Virus record (IMG/VR): IMGVR_UViG_3300023116_000031
Coordinates: 1 to 64,000 of that record
Length of the DNA: 64,000 bases
Reading direction: 5' to 3' (one strand)
Source of the DNA: a virus
Made by a program: the position numbers and the translations under genes. Below are positions 24,219-31,023 of this stretch, one piece after another (the first letter of the stretch is position 1; every line of letters begins with the position of its first letter). Under the pieces are notes generated by a model, which made no database searches, was not told where the DNA came from, and saw only the letters and a program-made list of their open reading frames with translations.

Positions 24219-24420
24219 TGATTTTTTCGATTGCGTGATCTGCGAAGAAGATGTTGACCCGCGCCGGGTTGCTCTCGGATACAAGACCTGCCTCGAATGT
24301 GGCGGCAGGGTTGCTGAGCAAGAGCGCGCTCGCAAGGCTCGATCGTCTGCTCCTGCGTTCAACAAGGGTGCGTATATGTATGTTACGAGCCGACGAATGG
24401 CTCTCGATGTGGGGAGGTGA
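24208..24420 (+). CDS. Zinc-ribbon protein, DksA/TraR-finger-like
   Basis: 70 residues from the ATG at 24208 (AGAAGG six bases upstream; ATG at 24205 also in frame). CVIC - EEDVDPRRVALGYKT - CLEC is a four-Cys finger with the spacing of DksA/TraR C-terminal fingers. The tail PAFNKGAYMYVTS is a conserved element I recall from phage proteins of this type. May touch RNA polymerase or RNA; inference. Confidence 0.65.
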   Translation: MSDNDFFDCVICEEDVDPRRVALGYKTCLECGGRVAEQERARKARSSAPAFNKGAYMYVTSRRMALDVGR

Positions 24421-24425
24421 TTATG

Positions 24426-24432
24426 CTAAATA
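24426..24432 (+). promoter_or_regulatory. T4-type late promoter (CTAAATA)
   Basis: GCTAAATAGG, then a 26-base leader with AAAAGGAG before the GTG at 24459. Marks the switch from the early gene block to the next unit. Confidence 0.6.
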
Positions 24433-24458
24433 GGCACGAGAGCAAAAGGAGCTTCAAT

Positions 24459-24674
24459 GTGAGAGAGGTCTTTTTGACCATTTGCCCTGAATGCGTGCGC
24501 TGGATCATCAACGATGGTCCCAAAACACGCTCCGGCTCTGACCCCATTGATGCTACCAATACTCCATACAATGACTTGATTGCGTTCGGATTGAAAAACG
24601 CAGTAGGAGCCCACCGAGGATTGACCTCGGTGGTTTTGCATATTGAAGATGAGAGGTGGGTTTGTCGGTTGTAG
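24459..24674 (+). CDS. Hypothetical protein with C-x2-C
   Basis: About 71 residues if started at the GTG at 24459, which has AAGGAG seven bases upstream; an in-frame GTG at 24417 would place the late promoter inside the gene. TICPECVRWIINDGPKT contains one CxxC. A 9-bp hairpin lies within its 3' part. Nothing else recognised. Confidence 0.5.
   Translation: MREVFLTICPECVRWIINDGPKTRSGSDPIDATNTPYNDLIAFGLKNAVGAHRGLTSVVLHIEDERWVCRL
24611..24633 (+). other. Hairpin inside a coding end
   Basis: CCACCGAGG - attga - CCTCGGTGG, a perfect 9-bp stem followed by TTTTGC. It resembles an intrinsic terminator, but lies within the gene ending at 24674. Confidence 0.5.
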
Positions 24675-24919
24675 TAAATGAAGATGTTGCAGTTAGAAGA
24701 GGGCAGACAAAACTCGAATCGTTTTTTGAGCAAGCGGGAGCAACCGTATTTCTATTATGTCTAACTTTCTTTACCGCTCAATTCATCGTCTATCCTCTAT
24801 TCGATGTTCCAATATCATCAGCACAAAACGTGGGCGTGACGCTTTGGTTCGCGTGCCAGAATACGACCATTCGATATATAATACGAAGACGTGTCGAAAG
24901 GCAGCTCAAGCTACAATGA
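24656..24919 (+). CDS. Small membrane protein, DUF7220-like
   Basis: 87 residues from GTG (24656; TTG at 24662 is an alternative with GAGAGG upstream). Two hydrophobic helices (GATVFLLCLTFFTAQFIVYPLF and NVGVTLWFACQNTTIRYIIRR) with the 'QxxxES..E..., FP/YPLF.., RxYxxRRxxE' plan I associate with the phage family DUF7220. Its stop overlaps the lipoprotein gene. Function unknown. Confidence 0.6.
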   Translation: MGLSVVVNEDVAVRRGQTKLESFFEQAGATVFLLCLTFFTAQFIVYPLFDVPISSAQNVGVTLWFACQNTTIRYIIRRRVERQLKLQ

Positions 24920-25068
24920 TGCTTGGTTGTCTTTTTCTCTTTGGTTGTGCTGAGTTGAATGGAAGAACCGCAAAATGGGTTCGCGATGACTGCATCAATT
25001 ATGAGATATACGAAGATGTCCGCGTTTGTACGGACGGCAACAATGCGATGGTTCAGATGCAGTTTTAG
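24916..25068 (+). CDS. Small lipoprotein (50 aa)
   Basis: ATG at 24916, inside the end of the upstream gene. MMLGCLFLFGC gives a short hydrophobic leader and a lipobox (L-F-G-C) with Cys11 as the likely lipidated residue. Mature part is about 39 residues with two further Cys. Could be an o-spanin-like or superinfection-exclusion lipoprotein; the preceding membrane protein may be its partner, unproven. Confidence 0.6.
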   Translation: MMLGCLFLFGCAELNGRTAKWVRDDCINYEIYEDVRVCTDGNNAMVQMQF

Positions 25069-25080
25069 CGGAGGCGGTTT

Positions 25081-25407
25081 ATGGCAGTAATGAAGGACAT
25101 CAGGATTGACATGGAAGGGTTGACTGAAGAGAAGTGGCGGAAAATACTCAAGCGTGTCGAACGGCGTGTGACAGAAGCAAAAACAGAGAGAGAGCGTCGT
25201 AGCAGACCTTACGTCAGCAGTGTGGATGCTGAGGCAATCGCATCCCATAACGAGTTCCTTGAGAGATACAGAGCAATACTGGCAAATCGTGCTGCCATGG
25301 TCGAGTCCGAAGCATCAGCGTGGGGTGTGTATTCTATGTTCGGAATACCTCCGGCTGAATACGAAGACGATGACGACGATGACGATTTGGAAACAGAGGA
25401 TAGGTAA
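25081..25407 (+). CDS. Hypothetical protein with acidic tail
   Basis: 108 residues. Basic helical first half (EEKWRKILKRVERRVTEAK) and a C-terminal Asp run (EDDDDDDDLE). No family recognised. Followed immediately by a tiny membrane peptide. Confidence 0.6.
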   Translation: MAVMKDIRIDMEGLTEEKWRKILKRVERRVTEAKTERERRSRPYVSSVDAEAIASHNEFLERYRAILANRAAMVESEASAWGVYSMFGIPPAEYEDDDDDDDLETEDR

Positions 25408-25488
25408 ATGAGCGAAGAAGCACTTTTGATCCATGCCATTTGGATCTTCATTGTTGTTTACGCTGCTGTTGTTTTTCGGAATGCGTGA
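25408..25488 (+). CDS. Tiny membrane peptide (26 aa)
   Basis: ATG at 25408, directly after the upstream stop. MSEEALLIHAIWIFIVVYAAV: acidic start and one transmembrane helix. Spacing supports coupling, but its length makes it uncertain. Confidence 0.4.
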   Translation: MSEEALLIHAIWIFIVVYAAVVFRNA

Positions 25489-25501
25489 GTGAGGAGAAAA
25501 T

Positions 25502-25508
25502 CTAAATA
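25502..25508 (+). promoter_or_regulatory. T4-type late promoter (CTAAATA)
   Basis: TCTAAATACC, 31 bases before the PhoH start at 25539. Confidence 0.5.
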
Positions 25509-25538
25509 CCAATATACACCACTATGGGAGGTTGGATA

Positions 25539-26285
25539 GTGACCAAACGTGAGCGCCGGCGAATGCGAAAAGCTGAACGTCAACTGCAACTCGTAGGATC
25601 AGTAGAACCATTAGAAAAGGAAAAGCCACAAAGAAGATCAAAGAAAGTGGAAATCAAACCACGGAACTTCAGGCAGCGGCGACTGCTCGCTGCGCTGAAC
25701 AACGAGGACAATTCAATCGTCCTCGCGACCGGTCCTGCTGGAACCGGCAAAACCCTCCTGGCGACATTGCACGCCATTAAGGCGCTTCAAGAGAAGACGA
25801 TCCGAAAGATCGTGATCACGCGCCCCGCCGTATCGGTTGAGGAACAACATGGCTTCCTCCCCGGCGACATCAATGACAAAATGATGCCATGGCTCATGCC
25901 AATCATCGACGTGTTCGAGGAGTATTATCATCCAGAACAGGTCAAACAGATGATCAAGGATAAGGTCATCGAGGTTGCTCCGCTCGCGTACATGCGTGGA
26001 CGAACCTTCAAGGATGCCATCGTCATTCTCGACGAAGCCCAGAACACAACCCCATCCCAAATGAAAATGATTACCACTCGCCTCGGCGATAACTGTCGCT
26101 TGTTTATTACGGGCGATGGCGATCAATACGATCGAGGTTATGCGAGGAATGGGCTTGGAGACTTTGCCGATCGGTTGCGAGCATACGGCTCGGATCATAT
26201 TGCCGTTGTGGCATTTGATTCCGGTGATGTCGAGCGCGCGCCAATCGTGGCTGAGGTGCTGGCGCTCTACGCCGAAGAAGGTTGA
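25539..26285 (+). CDS. phoH: PhoH-like ATPase
   Basis: 248 residues from the GTG at 25539, chosen because GGGAGG lies seven bases upstream; the ATG at 25524 would contain that site. Basic N-terminus, then the PhoH P-loop domain: Walker A GPAGTGKT, a KIVITRPAVSVEE sensor strand, Walker B VILDEAQN, and the TRLGDNCRLFITGD block. PhoH genes are frequent in T4-like marine phages; a link to phosphate stress or RNA metabolism is known but not settled. Preceded by a CTAAATA motif and followed by a control region. Confidence 0.9.
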   Translation: MTKRERRRMRKAERQLQLVGSVEPLEKEKPQRRSKKVEIKPRNFRQRRLLAALNNEDNSIVLATGPAGTGKTLLATLHAIKALQEKTIRKIVITRPAVSVEEQHGFLPGDINDKMMPWLMPIIDVFEEYYHPEQVKQMIKDKVIEVAPLAYMRGRTFKDAIVILDEAQNTTPSQMKMITTRLGDNCRLFITGDGDQYDRGYARNGLGDFADRLRAYGSDHIAVVAFDSGDVERAPIVAEVLALYAEEG

Positions 26286-26444
26286 TCCCCGGCGTACCCC
26301 GGAGAGCCCTACCGATCGACGAGCCGCGCAAGACGGCTCGCGGTCGGCTCGCGTCGGGGGCCGCCGCAACCCCTTGATTTTATTACGCTTTTCGGCATCT
26401 GCCGTAAGTGCTTGATTTTGTTTATGTTTTCGGTTTATGAAAAA

Positions 26445-26457
26445 TGACTCCCGGTCA
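26445..26457. promoter_or_regulatory. Candidate operator TGAC-N5-GTCA
   Basis: TGACTCCCGGTCA, perfect 4+4 inverted repeat, 32 bases upstream of the -35 box at 26490. Confidence 0.55.
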
Positions 26458-26489
26458 CGAAAAATCGACATTCCCCGAGGGGAAACCCA

Positions 26490-26517
26490 TTGACTTCCGA
26501 CCTCAGGTTGCTACCTT
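26490..26517 (+). promoter_or_regulatory. Early promoter with TACCTT -10
   Basis: TTGACT, 16-base spacer, TACCTT in the context GCTACCTTT, the same box as at 17763. Transcribes the small basic gene at 26547. Confidence 0.65.
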
Positions 26518-26546
26518 TACGCAGTAACAAAAAAGAGGTGTGTCGC

Positions 26547-26735
26547 ATGACCGATTCCAGAGAGACCGTTGCCGAGTTCCTTTCCCGTGGGGGAAAGATC
26601 ACCCGAGGGAAAACCCGCAAGGCGAACGGCTTTGCTTCCCTGACCACCGGCGTCCGCGTCGGCTCGACCAAGTGTCGCGGTCGGGAGATGGCGATCCGGG
26701 CTGCGGTCAAGGTCGAGCGCGCCGTCAGAAAGTGA
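26547..26735 (+). CDS. Small basic protein (62 aa)
   Basis: ATG at 26547 after AAAAGAGGTG. MTDSRETVAEFLSRGGKITR then a Lys/Arg-rich end. The first 20 residues recall the start of the helix-turn-helix-like protein at 62326 (VVDYLASGKTLT), so it may be a small DNA-binding regulator. Its own promoter upstream and another promoter right after it mark it as a single-gene unit. Confidence 0.65.
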   Translation: MTDSRETVAEFLSRGGKITRGKTRKANGFASLTTGVRVGSTKCRGREMAIRAAVKVERAVRK

Positions 26736-26745
26736 CCGCGAGTCA
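26733..26745. promoter_or_regulatory. Candidate operator TGAC-N5-GTCA
   Basis: TGACCGCGAGTCA, overlapping the stop of the upstream gene and 23 bases before the -35 box at 26768. Flanks (gtgacc-cgagtcatctt) match those at 17717. Confidence 0.6.
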
Positions 26746-26767
26746 TCTTCTTCCCCCGCAGGGATAG

Positions 26768-26795
26768 TTGACACTCACTCCTCTGCGCTTATATT
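26768..26795 (+). promoter_or_regulatory. Strong sigma70-like promoter for the CobS-like gene
   Basis: Consensus TTGACA, 16-base spacer, TATATT. Leads into a ~55-base leader with GTGAGG and the ATG at 26854. Confidence 0.75.
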
Positions 26796-26853
26796 TTCCA
26801 AAGCTCGCGAGAGTTGCGAGCGAACCCAAAACCCAAAGTGAGGTATTTTCATC

Positions 26854-28080
26854 ATGGCACAGGCACCCTACTCCGGCAAGCCCAAGCAGGATGCGTTCCT
26901 GCGCGCGGCTGACGCGGCTGGCTTTCCCGCTGGCTCCATCGTCGGCTACGCCGAGATTGACTCCATCATCGGCGACGCTACTCGCCCGTGGTGGCTGATC
27001 AACGCGATCGAGCATCGCGCTGGTCGCGGCAAGTTTCTTCTGCCCGCGATCGGCGGTGCGGTTGCGGCTGCTCCGAAGCCCGCGCCCAAGCGCGCTCCTG
27101 CTCCGAAGCGCGCTGCGGCTCCTGCTCCGGTCGCGGCTCCTGCTGCGGTCGAGCCTGTTGTTGCTCCGATTATGAAGGTCAGCTCGGTTTCCTACTCGGC
27201 TGTTCCTTCCAAGTCGGACAACTTCGTTCCGTTCGGACACTTCTCCGATCTGAAGCAGGTCTTCGACTCTGGCTTCTTCTATCCCGCCTTCATCACCGGA
27301 ATGTCCGGCAACGGCAAGACGTTCGCTGTCGAGCAGGCTGCGGCTCGCTCGGGTCGCGAGTTGTTTCGCGTCAACGTGACCGTCGAGACGGACGAGGATG
27401 ACCTCCTCGGTGGCTTCCGCCTCGTCGATGGCGAGACGCGATGGTTCGATGGTCCCGTCGTCGAGGCCATGCGACGCGGAGCGATCCTGCTCCTCGACGA
27501 GATTGACCTTGCGTCTAATCGGATCATGTGCCTCCAGCCTGTCCTCGAAGGCAAGCCTGTGCTGCTGAAGAAGATCAATGAGATCATCACTCCTGCTGAT
27601 GGCTTCACGATCGTCGCGACGGCGAACACGAAGGGCAAGGGGTCCGACGATGGTCGCTACGTTGGGACCAACGTGCTGAACGATGCGTTCCTTGAGCGAT
27701 TCGCGATCACGTTCGAGTGGGACTATCCGTCCGCTCCGGTCGAGACCAAGATCATCTCTGGGACTCTCGCCAAGCTCGGTGTGGACGATAAGGAGTGGGC
27801 GAAGCAGCTCGTGACTTGGGCTGGCATCACTCGCGCGTCCTTCGCTGAAGGTGCGGTTGACGAGTTGATCGCCACTCGACGGCTTGAGAAGATCGCCCAG
27901 GCTTTCGCCATCTTCGGTGACAAGCGCAAGGCTGTCGAGCTTTCGCTCAATCGCTTCGATGCCGAGACCAAGGAGGCCTTCATTGACCTCTACGACAAGG
28001 TCGTCGGTGACGAGCCGATCGAGGCTGCGGAGCGACACGCGGCCCCCGACGGCAGCGAGTCCTCGGAGGTTCCCTTCTAA
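26854..28080 (+). CDS. cobS-like: CobS/MoxR-like AAA+ ATPase
   Basis: 408 residues. An N-terminal ~70-residue domain and an Ala/Pro-rich linker (about 75-110, repeats of APKRAPAPK) precede an AAA_5-type module. It has Walker A GMSGNGKT, the TETDEDDLLGG loop of CobS/MoxR proteins, Walker B LLLDEIDLA, and the sensor region TIVATANTKG. Marine T4-like phages carry CobS homologues named after the cobaltochelatase subunit; the true role may be a general chaperone-like ATPase. G+C-rich codons, its own consensus promoter and strong terminator suggest high expression. A B12 link would suit the B12-dependent reductase at 59 kb. Confidence 0.85.
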   Translation: MAQAPYSGKPKQDAFLRAADAAGFPAGSIVGYAEIDSIIGDATRPWWLINAIEHRAGRGKFLLPAIGGAVAAAPKPAPKRAPAPKRAAAPAPVAAPAAVEPVVAPIMKVSSVSYSAVPSKSDNFVPFGHFSDLKQVFDSGFFYPAFITGMSGNGKTFAVEQAAARSGRELFRVNVTVETDEDDLLGGFRLVDGETRWFDGPVVEAMRRGAILLLDEIDLASNRIMCLQPVLEGKPVLLKKINEIITPADGFTIVATANTKGKGSDDGRYVGTNVLNDAFLERFAITFEWDYPSAPVETKIISGTLAKLGVDDKEWAKQLVTWAGITRASFAEGAVDELIATRRLEKIAQAFAIFGDKRKAVELSLNRFDAETKEAFIDLYDKVVGDEPIEAAERHAAPDGSESSEVPF

Positions 28081-28112
28081 TCATCGAGCCGCGCGCTCGA
28101 CGCGCGCAGGCT

Positions 28113-28160
28113 CCCCCGCCCCGTAAGGTTTTGGGTTCCCTTACGAGGCGGGGTTTCTTT
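28113..28160 (+). terminator. Intrinsic terminator after the CobS-like gene
   Basis: CCCCGCCCCGTAAGG pairs with CCTTACGAGGCGGGG (one wobble), followed by TTTCTTT. A second palindrome, GCGCGC-tcgac-GCGCGC, lies just upstream at 28091-28107. Confidence 0.9.
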
Positions 28161-28169
28161 CATGAGCCC

Positions 28170-28243
28170 TTCGACGTTTAGTCGAAGGCCTTCGACGTTT
28201 AGTCGAATGCGACGTTTAGTCGAAGGCCTTCGACGTTTAGTCG
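28170..28243. repeat. Four iterated palindromes TTCGAC-GTTTA-GTCGAA
   Basis: Copies at 28170-28186, 28191-28207, 28208-28224 (left arm TGCGAC) and 28229-28243 (right arm GTCGGG), spaced about 20 bases. The GACGTTTAGTCG core is invariant. It sits between the terminator and the gene at 28273. Confidence 0.85.
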
Positions 28244-28272
28244 GGTTTCTTTTGATGAACGAGGTAAATGGT

Positions 28273-28392
28273 ATGGATGATCTGGAGTTTCATCTGGAGC
28301 GGCTTGCTGATGCGAGCGCGGAGCGTGTCAATGAGTTCGTGGCACATTGGCTTGAGGTCGAGAGCATCGTCGAGATGTTCGAGGAGGCATAG
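28273..28392 (+). CDS. Small acidic helical protein (39 aa)
   Basis: ATG at 28273 with GAGG eight bases before; starts at 28255 or 28162 in frame would read through the repeat array and are unlikely. MDDLEFHLERLADASAERVNEF, helical and acidic. Two bases before the next gene. Confidence 0.5.
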   Translation: MDDLEFHLERLADASAERVNEFVAHWLEVESIVEMFEEA

Positions 28393-28394
28393 TA

Positions 28395-28937
28395 ATGTCG
28401 GATCTGTTCGGCGGCGATTGGAAAAAGGTACAAACCTTTGAGATAGACTTTCGTGACCGGGCGTTCGCAAAGGGCTTTAGTTCGCCGCCGATCGACGCGG
28501 AGTCGCAGCGATTGGAATATTATGATGAGTTCACTGAACTTGGCGTTCGTCTAATATCAAACGACTATGATCAATCGCCATATGCGGTAATGTTCGTGAA
28601 CCGTGACGTTGACTGGTCGAAGATTAGGGACAGGGCGGGGTGGGAAGAGTTCTACCGCGTTGACCCGGACAAGTTCTGGTTAGTATCGGTTCGCCAGCGC
28701 AAGGAATCGCTGCCTAATGTCTTTACCTTGCTATGGTTCCGTTGGAGCAGGGATCTGTCCCATGATCATCCTGATTTTTCGAGGGCGTCGAACGCTTTGG
28801 GTGTTCCGTTTGAATCCGAACCAGTCGAAGAGTGGATCTGGAACTACGAAACGAACACATTCATCACGCCCAAAAAGGATAAGGAAGGGCGAAAAGCACC
28901 TTCTCGATCTTGGGCCCCAACCTCTATGTCTAAATAA
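28395..28937 (+). CDS. Hypothetical protein
   Basis: 180 residues, Trp-rich alpha/beta protein (VDWSKIRDRAGWEEFYRV; WNYETNTFITPKKDKEG). No recognised motif. AT-richer than the block before 28 kb. A CTAAATA motif overlaps its last codons. Confidence 0.65.
   Translation: MSDLFGGDWKKVQTFEIDFRDRAFAKGFSSPPIDAESQRLEYYDEFTELGVRLISNDYDQSPYAVMFVNRDVDWSKIRDRAGWEEFYRVDPDKFWLVSVRQRKESLPNVFTLLWFRWSRDLSHDHPDFSRASNALGVPFESEPVEEWIWNYETNTFITPKKDKEGRKAPSRSWAPTSMSK
28930..28936 (+). promoter_or_regulatory. Possible late promoter (CTAAATA)
   Basis: TCTAAATAAC overlapping the stop of the upstream gene, 25 bases before the ATG at 28961, with AGGAGG in the leader. Confidence 0.5.
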
Positions 28938-28960
28938 CTCTTCATTCATAGGAGGAATAT

Positions 28961-29197
28961 ATGGCTGCCAATAATTCAATCGCCTGTACGGTGACTGATG
29001 GTGATCCCGACCATATAGAGGATTTGAGTGACAATCTGGAACAGCTTCTTATTGAAGCTGCGAAAGACATTGCGGACAGGATACCTGAACTATCAAGCGA
29101 CTACGGCACAGCCCCCGACGGCATCGACCTCATTCGTTTTCATGTGCGAGAGATTCTGATGGAGAACGTCTATCTAAAAATTATGATGCCAACTTGA
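28961..29197 (+). CDS. Hypothetical protein (78 aa)
   Basis: ATG after TAGGAGGAATAT. Helical, acidic (DNLEQLLIEAAKDIADRI), no family. The promoter-like sequence for the glycosyltransferase follows it. Confidence 0.6.
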   Translation: MAANNSIACTVTDGDPDHIEDLSDNLEQLLIEAAKDIADRIPELSSDYGTAPDGIDLIRFHVREILMENVYLKIMMPT

Positions 29198-29230
29198 AAT
29201 GGCATGTGACTTGCGGCTTCTAGTGTGCTA

Positions 29231-29236
29231 TATACT
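29231..29236 (+). promoter_or_regulatory. Probable promoter -10 (TATACT)
   Basis: TGCTATATACT near an A/T-rich leader; the -35 region (TGTGAC / TTGCGG) is weak or mis-spaced. Faces the glycosyltransferase at 29265. Confidence 0.35.
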
Positions 29237-29264
29237 AGGAGCCCTTTTTATTATGGAGGATTGA

Positions 29265-30251
29265 ATGAAGAAGGAAATTTCGATTGAAGAGTTGCGAACG
29301 AGAAAGATTTTTGTTGCGACTCCGATGTATGGTGGTCAATGTCATGGCATGTATGCAAAGTCTTCGACTGACCTAGCCACTCAAGCTGCCAAGTATGGCA
29401 TGGATGTTCGGTTCTTTTACCTGTTCAATGAGAGCTTGATTACTCGTGCGCGTAACTATTTGGTCGATGAGTTTCTTCGATCAGACTGTACGCACTTGAT
29501 GTTTCTTGATTCAGACATTGGATTTGCTGCTCAGGATGTTCTGGCTCTGGCTGCTATTGCGGAACCCGGATCTGACTATGACATTGTGTGTGGTCCGTAC
29601 CCGAAGAAGTGCATTGCATGGGAGCGCGTAGTTGCTGCTGTCAAGTCTGGGCTGACCGACCAACATGGCGCACAATGGCTTGAGAATATCGTCGGCGACT
29701 TCGTGTTCAATCCCGTCGAGGGTGGAGACAAGATCGACCTTGGCACTCCAGTTGAAGTGCTTGAAGGTGGAACTGGCTTTATGATGATTCAGAGGCATGT
29801 GTTTGAGAAGTGGAATGAAGCATATCCTGAGCTTCAGTATACTCCTGACCACAACCGATCCGCGCACTTCGATGGCACGCGAAAGATCATGTGCTACTTC
29901 GATACCGTTATCGAGGATGAACACAACCGCTACCTCTCCGAAGACTATATGTTCTGTCAGTGGTCGCGAAAGATCGGGTTGAAGATTTGGATGTGCCCGT
30001 GGATGGTGATGTCGCATCAGGGTGCTTACGGGTTCAATGGAAACCTTCCTGCGATTAGTGCGGTTCCAAATGCGACGCACGGAGGAATGGTTGGGCAACC
30101 TTTGCCGAACAAGGTGAACCCTTTGACTCCGCCTCCTGCTGTATCGCCTGAACGGGCTGAAGGGCTTGCGTCACGAGCAGCACGGAGACGAGAAGCTGCT
30201 CGGAAGCGTCGTGAAGAGCGTAAGGCAAAGAAGTCGAATGATTCTGCATAA
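29265..30251 (+). CDS. Glycosyltransferase family 2-like (GT-A)
   Basis: 328 residues. KIFVATPMYGGQCHGMYAKS begins a Rossmann-like nucleotide-sugar site. LMFLDSDIGF carries the DxD metal motif near residue 85, and SEDYMFCQWSRKIG near 226 supplies the ED base region; together they define GT-A inverting transferases. The Arg/Lys/Ala-rich last 40 residues look unstructured. Such proteins in T4-like phages are thought to glycosylate DNA bases or virion/host surface sugars; the acceptor is unknown. The 3' end overlaps the next gene. Confidence 0.85.
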   Translation: MKKEISIEELRTRKIFVATPMYGGQCHGMYAKSSTDLATQAAKYGMDVRFFYLFNESLITRARNYLVDEFLRSDCTHLMFLDSDIGFAAQDVLALAAIAEPGSDYDIVCGPYPKKCIAWERVVAAVKSGLTDQHGAQWLENIVGDFVFNPVEGGDKIDLGTPVEVLEGGTGFMMIQRHVFEKWNEAYPELQYTPDHNRSAHFDGTRKIMCYFDTVIEDEHNRYLSEDYMFCQWSRKIGLKIWMCPWMVMSHQGAYGFNGNLPAISAVPNATHGGMVGQPLPNKVNPLTPPPAVSPERAEGLASRAARRREAARKRREERKAKKSNDSA

Positions 30252-30663
30252 GACGATAGCGACAGCAGGAAAGTTTGACTGGCTCACGGATCTTGATGTC
30301 AAGTTTCTAAACTATGTCAGTGAGCTTGGGGATGACCTCGTTGTTATTCTATACAACGATCGTCGAGTTGATATGGGAGTTACCAATCGAGGCAATCGTG
30401 TCAATGCTCGAATCAAACAGCTTGAAGCACTCGATTGTGTGGATTCGGTTCTTGTTACTAATCACGGAGCAGATTTTCGATACGCTCCATTTACGGACAT
30501 TGAGCCGGATGACCTGAGTGTTGGTTATGAGATTGAGCAGTTGCGGCCGCACTTGTTTGTTACGCACCAACAGAAGGTGTGGGTTCATAATGAAAAGGCG
30601 TGTGAGGAATTGAAAGTTCCTATGCGTTTTGTGACAATGGAGGAATATTTTCCAGATGAGTGA
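30238..30663 (+). CDS. Nucleotidyltransferase-fold protein with degenerate HxGH site
   Basis: 141 residues from the ATG at 30238. TIATAGKFDWLTDLDVKFLNYV aligns with the start of cytidylyltransferases (G.FD..H.GH...L). LGDDLVVILYNDRR matches their GDxLvVgv..D strand, and NRVNARIKQLEAL the R..l..L segment. The HxGH catalytic pair is missing, so it is probably not a normal nucleotidyltransferase. It overlaps the glycosyltransferase and the DUF3310 gene and may bind a nucleotide ligand. Confidence 0.6.
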   Translation: MILHKTIATAGKFDWLTDLDVKFLNYVSELGDDLVVILYNDRRVDMGVTNRGNRVNARIKQLEALDCVDSVLVTNHGADFRYAPFTDIEPDDLSVGYEIEQLRPHLFVTHQQKVWVHNEKACEELKVPMRFVTMEEYFPDE

Positions 30664-30970
30664 TTTCAAGTTTCGTGAAGACGAGTTGATGCAGGAGCTT
30701 CGCGAGTATATCGAATCTACCTATGGGCAACATTACGTTGGCGGTGCAGGTGGCAAGGAAGCACTTCAGATTCAGGAGTTGTTTCATTCGATCGGCATCG
30801 CTGTTCCGTTCTGTCAGGCTAACGCGATCAAGTATCTTTCGCGCTGGGGTAAGAAGGGAGGCAAGAATCGCAAGGATCTGCTCAAGGCTCTCCACTATAC
30901 CATTCTGCTGATGTATTTCGATGATGATAATGTGCCATCTTCGGACGATCAGTTGACATTTGTGCTTTAG
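30656..30970 (+). CDS. DUF3310 protein
   Basis: 104 residues. QANAIKYLSRWGKKGGKNRK followed by DLLKALHYTILLM is the hallmark of DUF3310, a small phage family often called nucleotide kinase-like. QHYVGGAGGKEALQ precedes it as usual. The function is undefined in the literature I know. The promoter for the sliding clamp overlaps its last codons. Confidence 0.8.
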   Translation: MSDFKFREDELMQELREYIESTYGQHYVGGAGGKEALQIQELFHSIGIAVPFCQANAIKYLSRWGKKGGKNRKDLLKALHYTILLMYFDDDNVPSSDDQLTFVL

Positions 30971-30980
30971 TAACTATACT
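30953..30980 (+). promoter_or_regulatory. Consensus promoter for the sliding clamp
   Basis: TTGACA, 16-base spacer, TATACT, then ATACAAG; 44 bases from the -10 to the ATG at 31024. Overlaps the stop of the DUF3310 gene. Confidence 0.85.
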
Positions 30981-31023
30981 ATACAAGAACGACTCGTAGA
31001 GTCTCTGATAAGGAAAATACATA

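Larger units (their letters stand above)
26286..26546. other. Control region after phoH
   Basis: About 260 bases without a gene. A GC-rich hairpin-prone stretch is followed by the GCCGCCGCAACCCCTTGATTTT element (26360-26381), the TGAC-N5-GTCA site at 26445, a TTCCCC/GGGGAA palindrome at 26471-26484 and the promoter at 26490. Mirrors the arrangement at 17.6-17.8 kb. Confidence 0.6.

Noticed and set aside
25713-26471. 252-residue minus-strand ORF
   Set aside because: Antisense to phoH and running through its control region; no domain.
26743-28038. 431-residue minus-strand ORF
   Set aside because: Shadow of the G+C-rich CobS-like gene; composition is low-complexity (Arg/Ser/Asp) and there is no start site.
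28170-28243. CRISPR array
   Set aside because: Units are palindromic, about 20 bases apart with almost no spacer, and there are no cas genes.
28162-28272. Upstream extension of the small gene at 28273
   Set aside because: It would translate the palindrome array (PSTFSRRPSTFSR), which has no ribosome site of its own; the ATG at 28273 has one.
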